Notes: generated by a model from the sequence alone, not told the origin. A stretch of DNA of 64,000 nt from Streptomyces cynarae (GCF_025642135.1 NZ_CP106793.1:8896001-8960000); one strand, 5' to 3'. Positions 17,896-27,546 are shown, counted from the stretch's first letter. Made by a program: numbers and translations.

Positions 17896-19941
17896 ATGTC
17901 CACCACCAGGGAAGGCGCCAGACTCCGCGCCGTACCCCGACCCCAGGCGATCACCCTGCTGCTGGCCCTGCTCGCAGCCGCCGTCGCCCTCGTCCTGCCC
18001 GCCTCCGGCCAGGCGCACGCCGTCTCGCGCGCGACCCAGACGATGTACACCTCACCGTCGAGCGCCCCGTCGCCCGGCGCGCTCTACCCGCGCGCCGTGC
18101 GCCTGCAGTACAGCGGTGCGTCCAACGGCACCCTGCTGGCCACGTTCGAGCAGTACAGCTCGGGCACCCCCGTCTTCCCGATCTACCGAAGCACCGACAA
18201 CGGCAACAGCTGGACGCAGATCTCCAGCATCAGCGACACCCACAACGGCTACGGCATGCGCTACCAGCCGTTCCTGTACGAGCTGCCGACCGCCGTCGGC
18301 GGCTTCCCGGCCGGCACGATCCTCGCCGCGGGCAACTCCATCCCGAACGACCTGTCCTCGACCGAGCTGGACCTGTACGCCAGCACGGACCACGGCAGCA
18401 CCTGGTCGTTCGTCAGCACCATCGCCACCGGCGGCAAGGCCGACGTCACCAACGGCCAGACCCCCGTGTGGGAGCCGTTCCTGATGGTGTCCGGCTCCAA
18501 GCTGATCGTGTACTACTCCGACCAGCGTGACCCCAACCACGCCCAGAAGATCGTCCACCAGACCACCACCGACGGCATCACCTGGTCCTCCACCGTGGAC
18601 GACGTGGCCATGCCGACCTACACCGACCGCCCCGGCATGCCGATCGTCGCGCAACTGCCCAACGGCAACTATGTGATGACGTACGAGTACGGGGGCGCAC
18701 CCGAAGCCAACTTCGCGGTCTACTACAAGATCTCCTCCGACCCCGAGGCGTTCGGCTCCGTCACCGGCACCGTCCTGAGGTCCACCGACGGGTACGTGCC
18801 CACCAGCGCCCCGTACATCACCTGGCTTCCCACCGGCGGTCCCAACGGCACCCTGGCGGTCAGCGCCCAGAGCACCACCGACCTCTTCCTGAACACGCAG
18901 AACGGCGCGGCGGGCGCCTGGACGCGCATCGCCTCCACCGTCCCCCGCGGCTACAGCCGCGGCATGGTACCCCTCGCCGACGGCCACAGCCTGGAAATCT
19001 TCAGCGCGGGCGTGGTCAGCAGCACCGTTGAGAACCCGGTCACCTACGGCACGATCGACCTGGGCGGCGGCATCTCCGACGGTGCGACCTACACCATGTC
19101 CAACGCCAACAGCCACCTGATGCTGACCATCGTCGGCGGCACCACCACCAACGGCACCTTCGCCACCCAGCAGAACGCCGACAACGCCACCGACCAGCAG
19201 TGGAAGTTCGTCCAGCAGCCGTCGGGCTACTTCAAGATCTTCAACGTGGCCAGCGGCAAGCTCCTGGGCGTGCAGAACGCCTCCACCGCCAACGGCGCCA
19301 AGGTCCTGCAGTGGGACGACAACGGCACCCTCGACCACGAGTGGGCCGTCGCCCCGAACCCGGCGGGCGGCTTCACGGCCGTCAACCGCAACAGCGGCAA
19401 GTACCTGGAGATCCCCAGCGCGTCCACCACCGTCGGCACCGCCGCCGGGCAGTGGGACAACACCGGCTGCGCCTGCCAGCGCTGGAACCTCGCCCAGACC
19501 GCGCTGCCGAACCTGGCCACCGGCCAGTACCGCCTGATCAACAAGAACAGCGGCAAGTTCCTTGAGATGCCCGGCGCCTCCACCACGGTGGGCAAGCAGG
19601 CCGGCCAGTGGGTGAACACCGCCAACAACTGCCAGCTGTGGACCTTCACGGCGCAGAGCGGCGGGGCCTGGACCGTGAAGAACGTCAACAGCGGTCTGTT
19701 CCTCGACAACAACGGCTCGGCCTCGGCCGGCGCGGCCGTCGTCCAGAACTCGTCGTCCACCGCGAACGGCCAGAAGTGGACGCTCACGGACGCCGGCAAC
19801 GGCTACTTCAAGCTCGTCAACGTCGGCAGCGGCCTGGTGGCGGACGTCGCCTCGGCCTCCACCGCCAACGGCGCGCTGATCGTCCAGTCGGCGGACAACG
19901 GAGCCGACGACGAGCTCTGGCAGATCGCCCGGGTCAACTGA
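17896..19941 (+). CDS. Secreted GH93-like exo-arabinanase with two ricin-type trefoils
   Basis: A 681-residue exported protein. The signal peptide (ITLLLALLAAAVALVLPASG) is probably cut after AHA at residue 42. Residues of about 50-390 form a sialidase-like beta-propeller with Asp-box-like blocks (STDNGNSWTQI, STDHGSTWSFV, TTDGITWSS). The last 285 residues hold two beta-trefoil modules with repeated SGKYLEI/QxW motifs. In this arabinan context the propeller is best read as GH93 exo-alpha-1,5-L-arabinanase, releasing arabinobiose outside the cell. A BNR-repeat sialidase-like enzyme of other specificity is the alternative. Confidence 0.8.
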   Translation: MSTTREGARLRAVPRPQAITLLLALLAAAVALVLPASGQAHAVSRATQTMYTSPSSAPSPGALYPRAVRLQYSGASNGTLLATFEQYSSGTPVFPIYRSTDNGNSWTQISSISDTHNGYGMRYQPFLYELPTAVGGFPAGTILAAGNSIPNDLSSTELDLYASTDHGSTWSFVSTIATGGKADVTNGQTPVWEPFLMVSGSKLIVYYSDQRDPNHAQKIVHQTTTDGITWSSTVDDVAMPTYTDRPGMPIVAQLPNGNYVMTYEYGGAPEANFAVYYKISSDPEAFGSVTGTVLRSTDGYVPTSAPYITWLPTGGPNGTLAVSAQSTTDLFLNTQNGAAGAWTRIASTVPRGYSRGMVPLADGHSLEIFSAGVVSSTVENPVTYGTIDLGGGISDGATYTMSNANSHLMLTIVGGTTTNGTFATQQNADNATDQQWKFVQQPSGYFKIFNVASGKLLGVQNASTANGAKVLQWDDNGTLDHEWAVAPNPAGGFTAVNRNSGKYLEIPSASTTVGTAAGQWDNTGCACQRWNLAQTALPNLATGQYRLINKNSGKFLEMPGASTTVGKQAGQWVNTANNCQLWTFTAQSGGAWTVKNVNSGLFLDNNGSASAGAAVVQNSSSTANGQKWTLTDAGNGYFKLVNVGSGLVADVASASTANGALIVQSADNGADDELWQIARVN

Positions 19942-19959
19942 CCGATTCCTTCAGCCACC

Positions 19960-19984
19960 GGGGCCCGGTTGCCGGCCGGGCCCC
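19960..19984. terminator. Hairpin between the arabinanase gene and araB
   Basis: A 9-bp perfect stem (19960-19968 with 19976-19984, GGGGCCCGG type) around a 7-base loop, 18 bp after the arabinanase stop. It suggests that araBAD has its own promoter in the roughly 95 bp that follow; I could not pick out a confident -35/-10 pair there. Confidence 0.65.
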
Positions 19985-20081
19985 GCTCCCTCTCAAAGGC
20001 GTACACAAACCCCTTGCCGTCCACTCGAACATCGATCGAAGTACCGAACAATCCGTACATGAAAGAAGAAGGGCCGCCGTG

Positions 20082-21734
20082 ATGGAAGAACCCTGTGTTG
20101 TCGGCGTCGACTTCGGCACCCTGTCCGGCCGTGCCGTCGTCGTCCGTGTCCGGGACGGCGCGGAGCTCGCGTCGGCGGAGCACGCCTACACCCACGCCGT
20201 CCTGGACCGCACCCTGCCCGACGGCACCCGGCTGCCCCCCGACTGGGCCCTCCAGGTCCCCTCGGACTACGTCGCCGTCCTGCGCAACGCCATACCCGAG
20301 GCCCTGGCCCGCGCCGGGGTACGCCCGGACCAGGTCATCGGCATCGGAACCGACTTCACCGCCTGCACGGTCCTGCCGGTCCTCGCCGACGGCACCCCCC
20401 TGTGCGAACTCGCCGAATACACCGCCCGCCCGCACGCCTACGTCAAGCTGTGGCGCCACCACGCCGCCCAGGGCCAGGCCGACCGGATCAACGCGCTGGC
20501 CGCCGAACGCAAGGAGCCGTGGCTGCAGCGGTACGGCGGGAAGATCTCCTCGGAGTGGGAGTTCGCCAAGGCCCTGCAGGTCCTGGAGGAGGACCCGGAG
20601 ATCTACCACCGCACCGAGCGGTGGCTGGAGGCAGCCGACTGGATCGTGTGGCGGCTGTGCGGCACCTACGTCCGCAACGCCTGCACCGCCGGCTACAAGG
20701 GGCAGTACCAGGACGGGGCCTACCCGTCGCCCGAGTACCTGGCGGCCCTGCACCCGGACTTCGCCGGCTTCGTCACCGACAAGCTGGACCAGCCGATCGG
20801 ACAGCTGGGCGCCGCTGCAGGGCGGTTGACGGCTGAGGCCGCGGCCTGGACGGGGCTGCCGGAGGGCATCGCGGTCTGCGTCGGAAACGTCGACGCCCAT
20901 GTCACGGCCCCGGCGGCGAAGGCTGTCGAACCGGGACAGATGGTCGCCATCATGGGGACCTCCACCTGCCACGTGATGAGCTCCGATCAGCAGGCCTCAG
21001 TGCCGGGCATGTGCGGTGTCGTGGACGGCGGAATCCTGCCGGGACTGTGGGGTTACGAAGCCGGCCAGAGCGGTGTCGGCGACATCTTCGCCTGGTGCGT
21101 ACGCACCGGCTTCCCCGCCGAGTACGCCGAGAAGGCCACGGCCGCGGGCCAGAGCCCGCACGAGTACTTGACCGCCCTCGCCGCCGAACAGAAGGTCGGT
21201 GAGCACGGACTCCTGGCCCTGGACTGGCACAGCGGCAACCGCTCGGTGCTGGTCGACCACGACCTCAGCGGCCTGCTCATCGGCCAGACCCTGTCCACCC
21301 GCCCCGAGGACGTCTACCGCGCCCTGCTGGAGGCCACCGCCTTCGGCACCCGCACCATCATCGACGCCTTCGAGGCCGCCGCCGTACCGGTGAAGGAACT
21401 GATCATCGCGGGTGGCCTGACGAAGAACGCACTGCTGATGCAGATCTACGCGGACGTCACCCGCCGCCCGCTGAGCGTCATCGGCTCCACCCAGGGCCCG
21501 GCCCTCGGCGCCGCCATGCACGCCGCCGTCGCCGCCGGAGCGTACCCCGACATCCGCGCAGCCGCCCACGCCATGGGCAAGGTCCAGCGCCGGACCTACG
21601 TACCCGACCCCGAACGTGCGGCGGCTTACGAGCGCCTGTACGCGGAGTACCGGGTGCTGCACGACTACTTCGGCCGCGGCACCAACGACGTCATGCACCG
21701 CCTGCGCCGCATCCGCACCGAAGCCTCCGTCTGA
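20082..21734 (+). CDS. araB: L-ribulokinase
   Basis: A 550-residue FGGY carbohydrate kinase that phosphorylates L-ribulose with ATP. The N-terminal ATPase motif [16 protein letters not shown] and the [12 protein letters not shown] block are typical of Ara[11 protein letters not shown] and [19 protein letters not shown] mark the second lobe. ATG 20082 is preferred because it follows a GAAAGAAGAAGGG ribosome-binding stretch and precedes the first beta strand. It is first in araB-araA-araD, which converts L-arabinose to D-xylulose 5-phosphate. Order of action is AraA, AraB, AraD. Confidence 0.95.
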   Translation: MEEPCVVGVDFGTLSGRAVVVRVRDGAELASAEHAYTHAVLDRTLPDGTRLPPDWALQVPSDYVAVLRNAIPEALARAGVRPDQVIGIGTDFTACTVLPVLADGTPLCELAEYTARPHAYVKLWRHHAAQGQADRINALAAERKEPWLQRYGGKISSEWEFAKALQVLEEDPEIYHRTERWLEAADWIVWRLCGTYVRNACTAGYKGQYQDGAYPSPEYLAALHPDFAGFVTDKLDQPIGQLGAAAGRLTAEAAAWTGLPEGIAVCVGNVDAHVTAPAAKAVEPGQMVAIMGTSTCHVMSSDQQASVPGMCGVVDGGILPGLWGYEAGQSGVGDIFAWCVRTGFPAEYAEKATAAGQSPHEYLTALAAEQKVGEHGLLALDWHSGNRSVLVDHDLSGLLIGQTLSTRPEDVYRALLEATAFGTRTIIDAFEAAAVPVKELIIAGGLTKNALLMQIYADVTRRPLSVIGSTQGPALGAAMHAAVAAGAYPDIRAAAHAMGKVQRRTYVPDPERAAAYERLYAEYRVLHDYFGRGTNDVMHRLRRIRTEASV

Positions 21735-21757
21735 GCCACTTTGTGAAAGGAACCGCC

Positions 21758-23275
21758 ATGACGACACAACCGCAGCCCTACGACAGCCACGAGATCTGGT
21801 TCCTCACCGGCAGCCAGGGCCTGTACGGCGAGGAGACCCTGGCCCAGGTCGCCTACCAGTCCCGGAAGATCGCCGAGCGCCTCGACGCGGCGAGCGAGAT
21901 CCCCTTGCGGATCGTGTTCAAGCCGGTCCTCACCGACGCCGAGTCGATCCGCCGCCTGTGCCTGGAGGCCACCGCCTCCGACACCTGCGTCGGCGTGATC
22001 GTCTGGATGCACACCTTCTCCCCGGCGAAGATGTGGATCGCCGGACTGAGCGCGCTGGACCGGCCTGTACTGCACCTGCACACCCAGTACAACCTGTCGC
22101 TGCCCTGGTCGAGCATCGACATGGACTTCATGAACCTCAACCAGGCCGCCCACGGCGACCGCGAGTTCGCGCACATCGAGGCCCGCGTCGGCGTCAACCG
22201 CAAGATCGTCGCCGGCCACACCACGGACCCGCGGGTCGTGGGGCGTGTCGCCGCCTGGGCACGGGCCGCCGCCGGCCGCCACACGGCACGCACCCTGCGC
22301 TTGGCCCGCTTCGGCGACAACATGCGCGACGTCGCCGTCACCGAGGGCGACAAGGTCGAGGCGCAGCTGCGGTTCGGCTTCTCGGTGAACACCTACAGCG
22401 TCAACGACCTGGTGGCCGTGGTCGACGACGTCGAGGACAAGGCGGCCGCCGAACTCGCCGCCGAGTACGTCGAGTCGTACGACGTGGTCCCCGCCCTGCG
22501 CCCCGGCGGCATCCGCCACGACTCACTGCTGTACGCCGCCCGCCAGGAACTGGGCCTGCGCACCTTCCTCACCGAAGGCGGCTTCACCGCCTTCACCACC
22601 AACTTCGAGGACCTCGGCGGACTGCGCCAGCTCCCCGGCATCGCCGTCCAGCGCCTGATGGCCGACGGGTTCGGCTTCGGCGGCGAGGGCGACTGGAAGA
22701 CCTCCGCCCTGCTGCGCACGATGAAGGTCATGGGCGCCCGACGTCCCGGCGGCACCACCTTCATGGAGGACTACACCTACCACCTCGGCCCCGGCACCCC
22801 GCGCGTCCTCGGCGCCCACATGCTGGAGGTCTGCCCGTCGGTGGCCGCAGACCGCCCCCGCTGCGAGATCCACCCGCTGTCCATCGGCGGCCGCGAGGAC
22901 CCGGTCCGCCTGGTCTTCGACGCCGCCGAGGGGCCCGCCGTCGTCGTCGGCCTCTCCGACCTCGGGGACCGCTTCCGGCTGACCGCGAACGAGGTCGACG
23001 TCATGGCCCCGAGCCAGCCGCTGCCCCATCTGCCGGTAGCCAGGGCCGTGTGGAAGCCGCGTCCCTCCCTGGCGGAGTCGGCCGAGAGCTGGCTGCTCGC
23101 CGGTGCCCCGCACCACACCGTGCTCAGCTCCGCCGTCGACACGGAGACCCTGACCGACTTCGCCGCCATGACGGGCGTCGAACTGCTCACCATCGACGAG
23201 CACACCAGTTCCGAACAACTCGCCAAGGAAATCCGCTGGAACGCCGCCTACCACCGCCTCGCCCAGGCGCTGTGA
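21758..23275 (+). CDS. araA: L-arabinose isomerase
   Basis: A 505-residue cytoplasmic isomerase converting L-arabinose to L-ribulose, Mn2+-dependent in the family. Diagnostic blocks are [57 protein letters not shown] and [18 protein letters not shown]. The catalytic Glu residues lie in the third block. Length matches bacterial AraA. GAAAGGA precedes ATG 21758, 23 bp after araB; an in-frame start 15 bases upstream is less well placed. It is co-transcribed with araB and araD. Confidence 0.96.
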   Translation: MTTQPQPYDSHEIWFLTGSQGLYGEETLAQVAYQSRKIAERLDAASEIPLRIVFKPVLTDAESIRRLCLEATASDTCVGVIVWMHTFSPAKMWIAGLSALDRPVLHLHTQYNLSLPWSSIDMDFMNLNQAAHGDREFAHIEARVGVNRKIVAGHTTDPRVVGRVAAWARAAAGRHTARTLRLARFGDNMRDVAVTEGDKVEAQLRFGFSVNTYSVNDLVAVVDDVEDKAAAELAAEYVESYDVVPALRPGGIRHDSLLYAARQELGLRTFLTEGGFTAFTTNFEDLGGLRQLPGIAVQRLMADGFGFGGEGDWKTSALLRTMKVMGARRPGGTTFMEDYTYHLGPGTPRVLGAHMLEVCPSVAADRPRCEIHPLSIGGREDPVRLVFDAAEGPAVVVGLSDLGDRFRLTANEVDVMAPSQPLPHLPVARAVWKPRPSLAESAESWLLAGAPHHTVLSSAVDTETLTDFAAMTGVELLTIDEHTSSEQLAKEIRWNAAYHRLAQAL

Positions 23276-23289
23276 GAGAGGAAGGGACC

Positions 23290-24012
23290 ATGACCACAGC
23301 TGTCCCAGAGAGCCTCCGCCAGGAGGTACTGGAGGCGAACCTCGCCATTCCCCAGGTCGGCCTTGCGACCCTGACCTGGGGCAACGTCAGCGGAGTCGAC
23401 CGTAAGTCGGGGGTGTTCGTCATCAAGCCCTCCGGAGTCCCCTACGAGGACCTCACCCTTGACCACCTGGTGACGGTACGCCTGTCCGACGGCGCCGTCG
23501 TCGACGGCGACCTGCGCCCCTCCACCGACACCGAGACCCACCGCTGCCTGTACCTCGCGTTCCCCTCCATCGGCGGGATCACGCACACCCACTCCACCCG
23601 CGCCGTCGCCTTCGCCCAGGCCCGCCGAGACATACCCGTCCTCGGCACCACCCACGCCGACACCTTCAACGGCCCTGTGCCCGTCACCCGTGACCTCACC
23701 GAGGAGGAGTGCGCGAAGGACTACGAGTACAACACCGGCCACGTCATCGTGGACCTCCTCGACTGCAACGACGACAAGGCCGTCGAGGTCCCCGCCGCCC
23801 TCGTCGCCGGCCACGGCCCGTTCACCTGGGGCGCCACCGCCCGCAAGTCCCTGGAACACGCGATCATCTGCGAGGCCGTCGCCGACATGGCTCTGCACAC
23901 CATGTCCCTGTCACCCACGGCCCCGCCGCCTCGGCACCTGCTGGAGCGCCACTACACCCGCAAGCACGGCCCTGACGCCTACTACGGCAATCCGGATCCG
24001 GTGATGCCCTGA
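23290..24012 (+). CDS. araD: L-ribulose-5-phosphate 4-epimerase
   Basis: A 240-residue class II aldolase/epimerase. The Zn2+ ligands are in THTHSTRAVAFAQA, with NTGHVIVDLL further on. The substrate-loop block LTWGNVSGVDRKSGVFVIKP matches AraD. It makes D-xylulose 5-phosphate, feeding the pentose phosphate pathway. GAGGAAGGG lies just before ATG 23290, 14 bp after araA. A terminator hairpin at 24112-24152 closes the operon. Confidence 0.95.
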   Translation: MTTAVPESLRQEVLEANLAIPQVGLATLTWGNVSGVDRKSGVFVIKPSGVPYEDLTLDHLVTVRLSDGAVVDGDLRPSTDTETHRCLYLAFPSIGGITHTHSTRAVAFAQARRDIPVLGTTHADTFNGPVPVTRDLTEEECAKDYEYNTGHVIVDLLDCNDDKAVEVPAALVAGHGPFTWGATARKSLEHAIICEAVADMALHTMSLSPTAPPPRHLLERHYTRKHGPDAYYGNPDPVMP

Positions 24013-24111
24013 CGCTTCCCCGAGCTCCCGTCACCGGCGCCCCCCGCGGTGCAGCCGAGGCACATCGAACCTGGCGTTTCCCCAGCCGCACTGAGTGCGT
24101 GTCTTTGAAGT

Positions 24112-24152
24112 TCAGACAGGTGGCGTCCTCCGAGAAGGACTCGCCTGTCTGA
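24112..24152. terminator. Terminator of araBAD
   Basis: Stem TCAGACAGG / CCTGTCTGA (24112-24120 with 24144-24152) enclosing a second stem GTCCT / AGGAC (24125-24129 with 24136-24140), 100 bp after the araD stop. Confidence 0.7.
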
Positions 24153-24231
24153 GCCAGGGAGGCCGGCGTTCCTGACCGTGACGATTGATGATCAAAATAC
24201 GATCTCCCAGCTGATCAGGAAGAGAGCTGCC

Positions 24232-24612
24232 ATGCATAGAAGCCGCGTATACGCCGTTCTGATCGACACACCCGAGGCCGAGGCTGCCAAGTCAGCGGAC
24301 TTCTGGTCGGCAGCCCTCGGTGTTACTGCCCGACCGTTTCCCCCGGCACCGGAGTTCACCACACTCCATCAGGCCCTGCCGGGGCTGATCATGGCAGTCC
24401 AAGCGGTCGACGACGCACCTCGGATCCACCTGGACATCGAGACCGACGACATAGAGGCGGAAACCGCGCGCTTGATCGCTCTGGGTGCCGAGCAGGTGTC
24501 GCAGTGGCAGGAGTGCCGTGTACTGCGAGTGCCTGGCGGTCACTTGATGTGCGTACTACCTGTGGAGAGCGACCCAGACACTTTCCGAGCACAAGCCAAC
24601 GTCTGGCCATGA
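24232..24612 (+). CDS. VOC/glyoxalase-fold protein
   Basis: A 126-residue protein of the vicinal-oxygen-chelate superfamily. It has IDTPEAEAAKSADFWSAALG near the N-terminus, a middle IHLDIETDDIEAETARLIAL and a final CRVLRVPGGHLMCVLP strand set. ATG 24232 has AGGAAGAG about 7 bases upstream; GTG 24178 would add 18 residues outside the fold. It lies alone between the ara terminator and mobile-element debris. The substrate is unknown. Confidence 0.75.
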   Translation: MHRSRVYAVLIDTPEAEAAKSADFWSAALGVTARPFPPAPEFTTLHQALPGLIMAVQAVDDAPRIHLDIETDDIEAETARLIALGAEQVSQWQECRVLRVPGGHLMCVLPVESDPDTFRAQANVWP

Positions 24613-24672
24613 CGATGCAGTGTGGCATGCCGCCAGGAGTGACCTGCGCGCCAACCTTGTCATCTGTCAGTG

Positions 24673-24743
24673 GTCACGTAATTCCCCACGATTTGCATGA
24701 TCGGCGTCATATAATTCCCCATACTTGCGGTCACGATTCCCCA
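24673..24743. repeat. Three direct repeats, GTCAYRTAATTCCCCA type
   Basis: GTCACGTAATTCCCCA (24673-24688), GTCATATAATTCCCCA (24706-24721) and a shortened GTCACG-ATTCCCCA (24730-24743) lie in the same orientation. IS21-family elements carry such multiple direct repeats at their ends, so this is probably an orphan transposon end. Confidence 0.55.
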
Positions 24744-24784
24744 GAGGGACGCGTGCCGCCCGAACGCGGCCACGGCCCGTTGCC

Positions 24785-24880
24785 CGGCGTTGGGGCGGGC
24801 CAGGTACCGGCCGGCGTTGACTTGCCCGCGCCGGCGGCGCCGATCAGCACCACCAGGCAGTTCACATCCAGCTCTCGCTG
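24785..24880 (-). pseudogene. P-loop fragment of a kinase/ATPase gene
   Basis: The reverse strand reads RELDVNCLVVLIGAAGAGKS before turning to unrelated composition. It is the first beta strand and Walker A motif (GAAGAGKST) of a small P-loop kinase such as the PrpE-linked or Pnkp-type proteins. Everything after the P-loop is lost. From 24881 to 25251 I see no gene. Confidence 0.5.
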
Positions 24881-25251
24881 GGCCCATCCAGGCACGACCG
24901 GGCGAGACCGCCATGTCCCGTCTTGCAGCCCCCGGGGTTGTGCCGCCGCCTTCGCGACTTTAGTAACGGACGGCCTGCGCTCACACAGCTGAGGCCAAGC
25001 CTGTGGTGCGTGACCGTCCCACATGGTCAACCGCATGGAGTAACTGGCGTGTGCGGTTGCCCGTGCATCAGGGCCGCCTTCGCGGCAGGTAGGTGGTCGG
25101 ACTGCCGCTTGCCAGAGCAAGCAGCTCGCGGAGCGATCTTCGGCACTGGTGCGCAGGATGGGTTCCGGTTGCCCAGCCCGTGCAGGGGACGGGGGGTGGC
25201 TCTTCTTCGTGCGGGGTGTGATGCCCGCACCGATCTCACCTGGAGTAGCTG

Positions 25252-25767
25252 ATGGCAGCGATGACGGATGTGCTGGTACCGGCGTTGGAGGACGCCCGTG
25301 AGGCTCACGCCGCGGTTGTCGACCGGTTCCGGATGGATGTGACGATCACGCCGCCCGGTGCCCGCCGGCAAAGACTCGAGCGCCAGGTCGCTGATCCGGA
25401 GGACCACCTGGGGCGTATCGAGGACCGGGTACGCGCGATGCGGCCCCCTCGCGGAGCGTAGTCCGCTGCCGCGCAGTTCGTGCGATTCGCGGCGCGCGGC
25501 GCTGTGCGGGTGACCATGCTGCCCGTGGAGGTCGCGGTGGCGGCGATGACGGAGATGGCAGACGGCGAGCGGCTGGCCCATGAGCGCCGTCTGCTGAAGA
25601 ACGCCGAGGACGAATACGCGGCGGCAGCGCGGGCTCTGGCGGCGTGCCAGGCGGGGGAGAAGATCGCCGAACAGCTCCATGACCTTCCCGGTGTCGGGAC
25701 AGCCCACGAACTTGTACACCCAGTGCCCCATAGCTTCCTCCGCGGGATTCAACGAGAGCTGCGCTGA
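25252..25767 (+). pseudogene. Hypothetical gene split by an in-frame TAG and truncated at the 3' end
   Basis: ATG 25252 starts MTDVLVPALEDAREAHAAVV (after MAA). It runs 69 codons to TAG at 25459-25461 and then continues in the same frame through AQFVRFAARGAVRVTMLPVE, VAVAAMTEMADGERLAHERR and NAEDEYAAAARALAACQAGE to 25767. Strong codon bias continues unbroken across the TAG, so one ancestral protein is evident. After about 25680 the sequence (LPGVGTAHELV) no longer fits. It resembles a helical Streptomyces hypothetical family. A nonsense mutation is the simplest reading. Confidence 0.6.
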
Positions 25768-25838
25768 TCGGTCAGGCACGAGGGCTTTGGATACGCCCGA
25801 ACAGTGCAGGGTCGTAGGGGTGTAGGCAGGAGGAGCCA

Positions 25839-26147
25839 GTGGCCGGTCATGAGGTGTATGCCGCCAGCGCGTTGTCGGTGGTGGCGGCGATTCTGCTCGT
25901 GCGATGGTGCCTGGCGGGCCCAGGTGGCAGGCCACGCGCTGCTGCCGTGTCCCGCCGTGTCTTGCGCTGGACGGTCCTGAGGGAGGGTCGGCGCACGGGC
26001 TCCACCGCGGCCCAAGCCGGGCAGCGCGTGCCGACGGACGCGCCCTGCGCTCAGCGGGTGGTGCAGGAGGCCGAAGACCTCGTGCACGGCTACTGGCGCC
26101 AGCTCAGTCCCCTCTACCTGTCCAAGCGCGACCACCATCAGCACTGA
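25839..26147 (+). CDS. Small membrane-anchored hypothetical protein
   Basis: A 102-residue protein starting at GTG 25839 with GGAGGAG six bases upstream. One N-terminal hydrophobic helix (YAASALSVVAAILLVRWCLA) is followed by a basic cytoplasmic part and a C-terminal AEDLVHGYWRQLSPLYLS segment. I do not recognise it. It stops 38 bp short of the convergent STAS gene. Confidence 0.6.
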   Translation: MAGHEVYAASALSVVAAILLVRWCLAGPGGRPRAAAVSRRVLRWTVLREGRRTGSTAAQAGQRVPTDAPCAQRVVQEAEDLVHGYWRQLSPLYLSKRDHHQH

Positions 26148-26184
26148 GCCGACTGGGCAGCGCATGGCTGGTACGGGGGGCCGG

Positions 26185-26562
26185 TCAGGTGGTGAGTGCT
26201 TGGCGCAGGGTTTCGCGGCAGTCGATGACGGAGTCGACGCCGACGATCTGCAGGGTGCGCATCACGGCCTCGCCCGGTGCGGCCAGGCGCAGCCAGCCGC
26301 CGGCCTCGGTGAGGGTGTGGTGGGCGGCGATGAAGATGTTGATGCCGGTGGAGTCCATGAAGGTGACCCGGCTCAGATCGACCACGGTGCGGGGGTGGGG
26401 AGTTCCGGAGGCGTCCAAGGCCTGGCGGAGCGTCTGGCCGGTGTCGTGGTCGATCTCTCCCGCCAAGGTCAGCACACGGATGCCGTCGGTGGTGTTGGAG
26501 ACAACCGACAGCTGTCCTGGCTGCGCAAGCTGTTCGGTGTCCGCCATCTCTCCTTCGGCCAT
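26185..26562 (-). CDS. STAS-domain anti-sigma factor antagonist
   Basis: A 125-residue single STAS domain of the SpoIIAA/RsbV type. The phosphorylation site lies in VVDLSRVTFMDSTGINIFIA, where the Ser of DSTG would be phosphorylated by a partner kinase. Two starts are possible, ATG 26562 and ATG 26547 (MADTEQ, 120 residues); the second has GGAGAG almost touching it, so the first is kept. A HATPase gene is divergent at 26722, and an ANTAR protein follows, forming a partner-switching group. Confidence 0.88.
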   Translation of the reverse strand: MAEGEMADTEQLAQPGQLSVVSNTTDGIRVLTLAGEIDHDTGQTLRQALDASGTPHPRTVVDLSRVTFMDSTGINIFIAAHHTLTEAGGWLRLAAPGEAVMRTLQIVGVDSVIDCRETLRQALTT

Positions 26563-26721
26563 GTCGGTGATACTGGCACACCAAGACCTCACCTGCACTG
26601 CCGCCCTGTACAGAGCGGGTAATGCCCTCGCGACCACAGCGTAAAGCGTGCACCAAGCATGCGTGGGTACGCACATGGTCCGAACAGGGCAGGAGAAACG
26701 AGCCGCGATGGGACCAGCCCC

Positions 26722-27182
26722 GTGGGTGAGGACAGTGCGGTACCGGATGATCAGTTCATACAGGCCACGGTGGCCCTGGAAGGCGACGGAACGTGCATCG
26801 CCCGGGCCCGCCACCTCGCCGCCGGCTTCCTCACGCGCGTCCAGACCGAGCACGGTCTGCCGGTCTCGCAGCGTGCCCTGGACCTGACCCAGCTGGTGGT
26901 CAGCGAGCTGGCGACCAATGCCCGCAAGTACGCGCCGGGACCGGTGCTGATGGATCTGTGCATCGTCGGCGACGCGGTGGAGGGTGTGGTGTGGGACTGC
27001 GATCCGGTGCTGCCGTTGGCCCGGGCCGCCGACGCGGGACGGGTGGGCCAGCACGGTCTGGAGATCGTCAGGGCCGTCTCCCAGGGCTTCGAAGCGCAGC
27101 GGGAACCGCTCGGCAACGCATCACCGTCCGCATCGCCCTCCTGGACGACCCTGGCGCCGCCGTCGGACACCGGCCCCTGTAG
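26722..27182 (+). pseudogene. HATPase-domain (RsbW/SpoIIAB-like) protein with a frameshifted C-terminus
   Basis: The frame has a HATPase_c_2 domain: FIQATVALEGDGTCIARARH, LTQLVVSELATNARKYAPGP (N box) and RVGQHGLEIVRAVSQGFEAQ (G box). Near 27112 a one-base deletion shifts the end; the expected last strand, RITVRIALLDDPG, is in the next frame and stops at 27182. The open frame instead runs on to 27216 with an unrelated tail. The start is unsure: GTG 26722 or an upstream ATG at 26659. It would be the kinase partner of the STAS protein. The missing last strand may or may not abolish activity. Confidence 0.6.
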
Positions 27183-27201
27183 GCCGACGGGGTCGCCCCC
27201 G

Positions 27202-27546
27202 TCAGCCGGGGGGTGAGTCGGTGGCGTGGCGGGCCAGCGCTGCGTGCAGTTCCCCGAGAAGGACGTCGGGCAGCGCCGCGCCTTGGGCGTGTTTGAGGAC
27301 CTGTTCAGCGACCTGGGCGAGTTTGATGTTGGTGTGCTGGGAGACCTCCCGCAGCACCGTGAAGCCGTCGCTCGGGGATATCTGTCCCAGAACGGTCAGG
27401 ACGCCGATGGCCTGGTCGACGACGGCGTGCGAGGCGAGTGCTTGCTTCAGTTGTCTGTTCTCCGCACGCAGCCGTTCCAACTCTTCCGCCAGCTCGTCGG
27501 CCGACGCCGACGTGAACCTCGGGCGGGAATAGGCGGATGAGGCCAT
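27202..27546 (-). CDS. ANTAR-domain RNA-binding protein
   Basis: A 114-residue protein with a short coiled coil (ADELAEELERLRAENRQLKQ) and a C-terminal ANTAR domain (SHAVVDQAIGVLTVLGQISP, then FTVLREVSQHTNIKLAQVAE). ANTAR domains bind paired hairpins in RNA to prevent termination. No receiver or GAF sensor domain is attached, so it is a minimal form. ATG 27546 is chosen over TTG 27558. It converges on the HATPase gene. Confidence 0.85.
   Translation of the reverse strand: MASSAYSRPRFTSASADELAEELERLRAENRQLKQALASHAVVDQAIGVLTVLGQISPSDGFTVLREVSQHTNIKLAQVAEQVLKHAQGAALPDVLLGELHAALARHATDSPPG

Noticed and set aside
16054..18018. A 654-codon reverse-strand frame over the arabinofuranosidase gene
   Set aside because: Gly/Val-rich shadow translation opposite an enzyme with both catalytic glutamates in place.
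19985..20081. A separate araB promoter or operator (TCGAACATCGATCGA stretch)
   Set aside because: The -35/-10 pair is not convincing and the motif does not match the LacI operators upstream of the regulator; left as unspecified.
24660..25120. A complete kinase gene on the reverse strand near 24,700-25,100
   Set aside because: Only the first strand and Walker A motif are recognisable; the remaining translation is unrelated and overlaps the repeat cluster.
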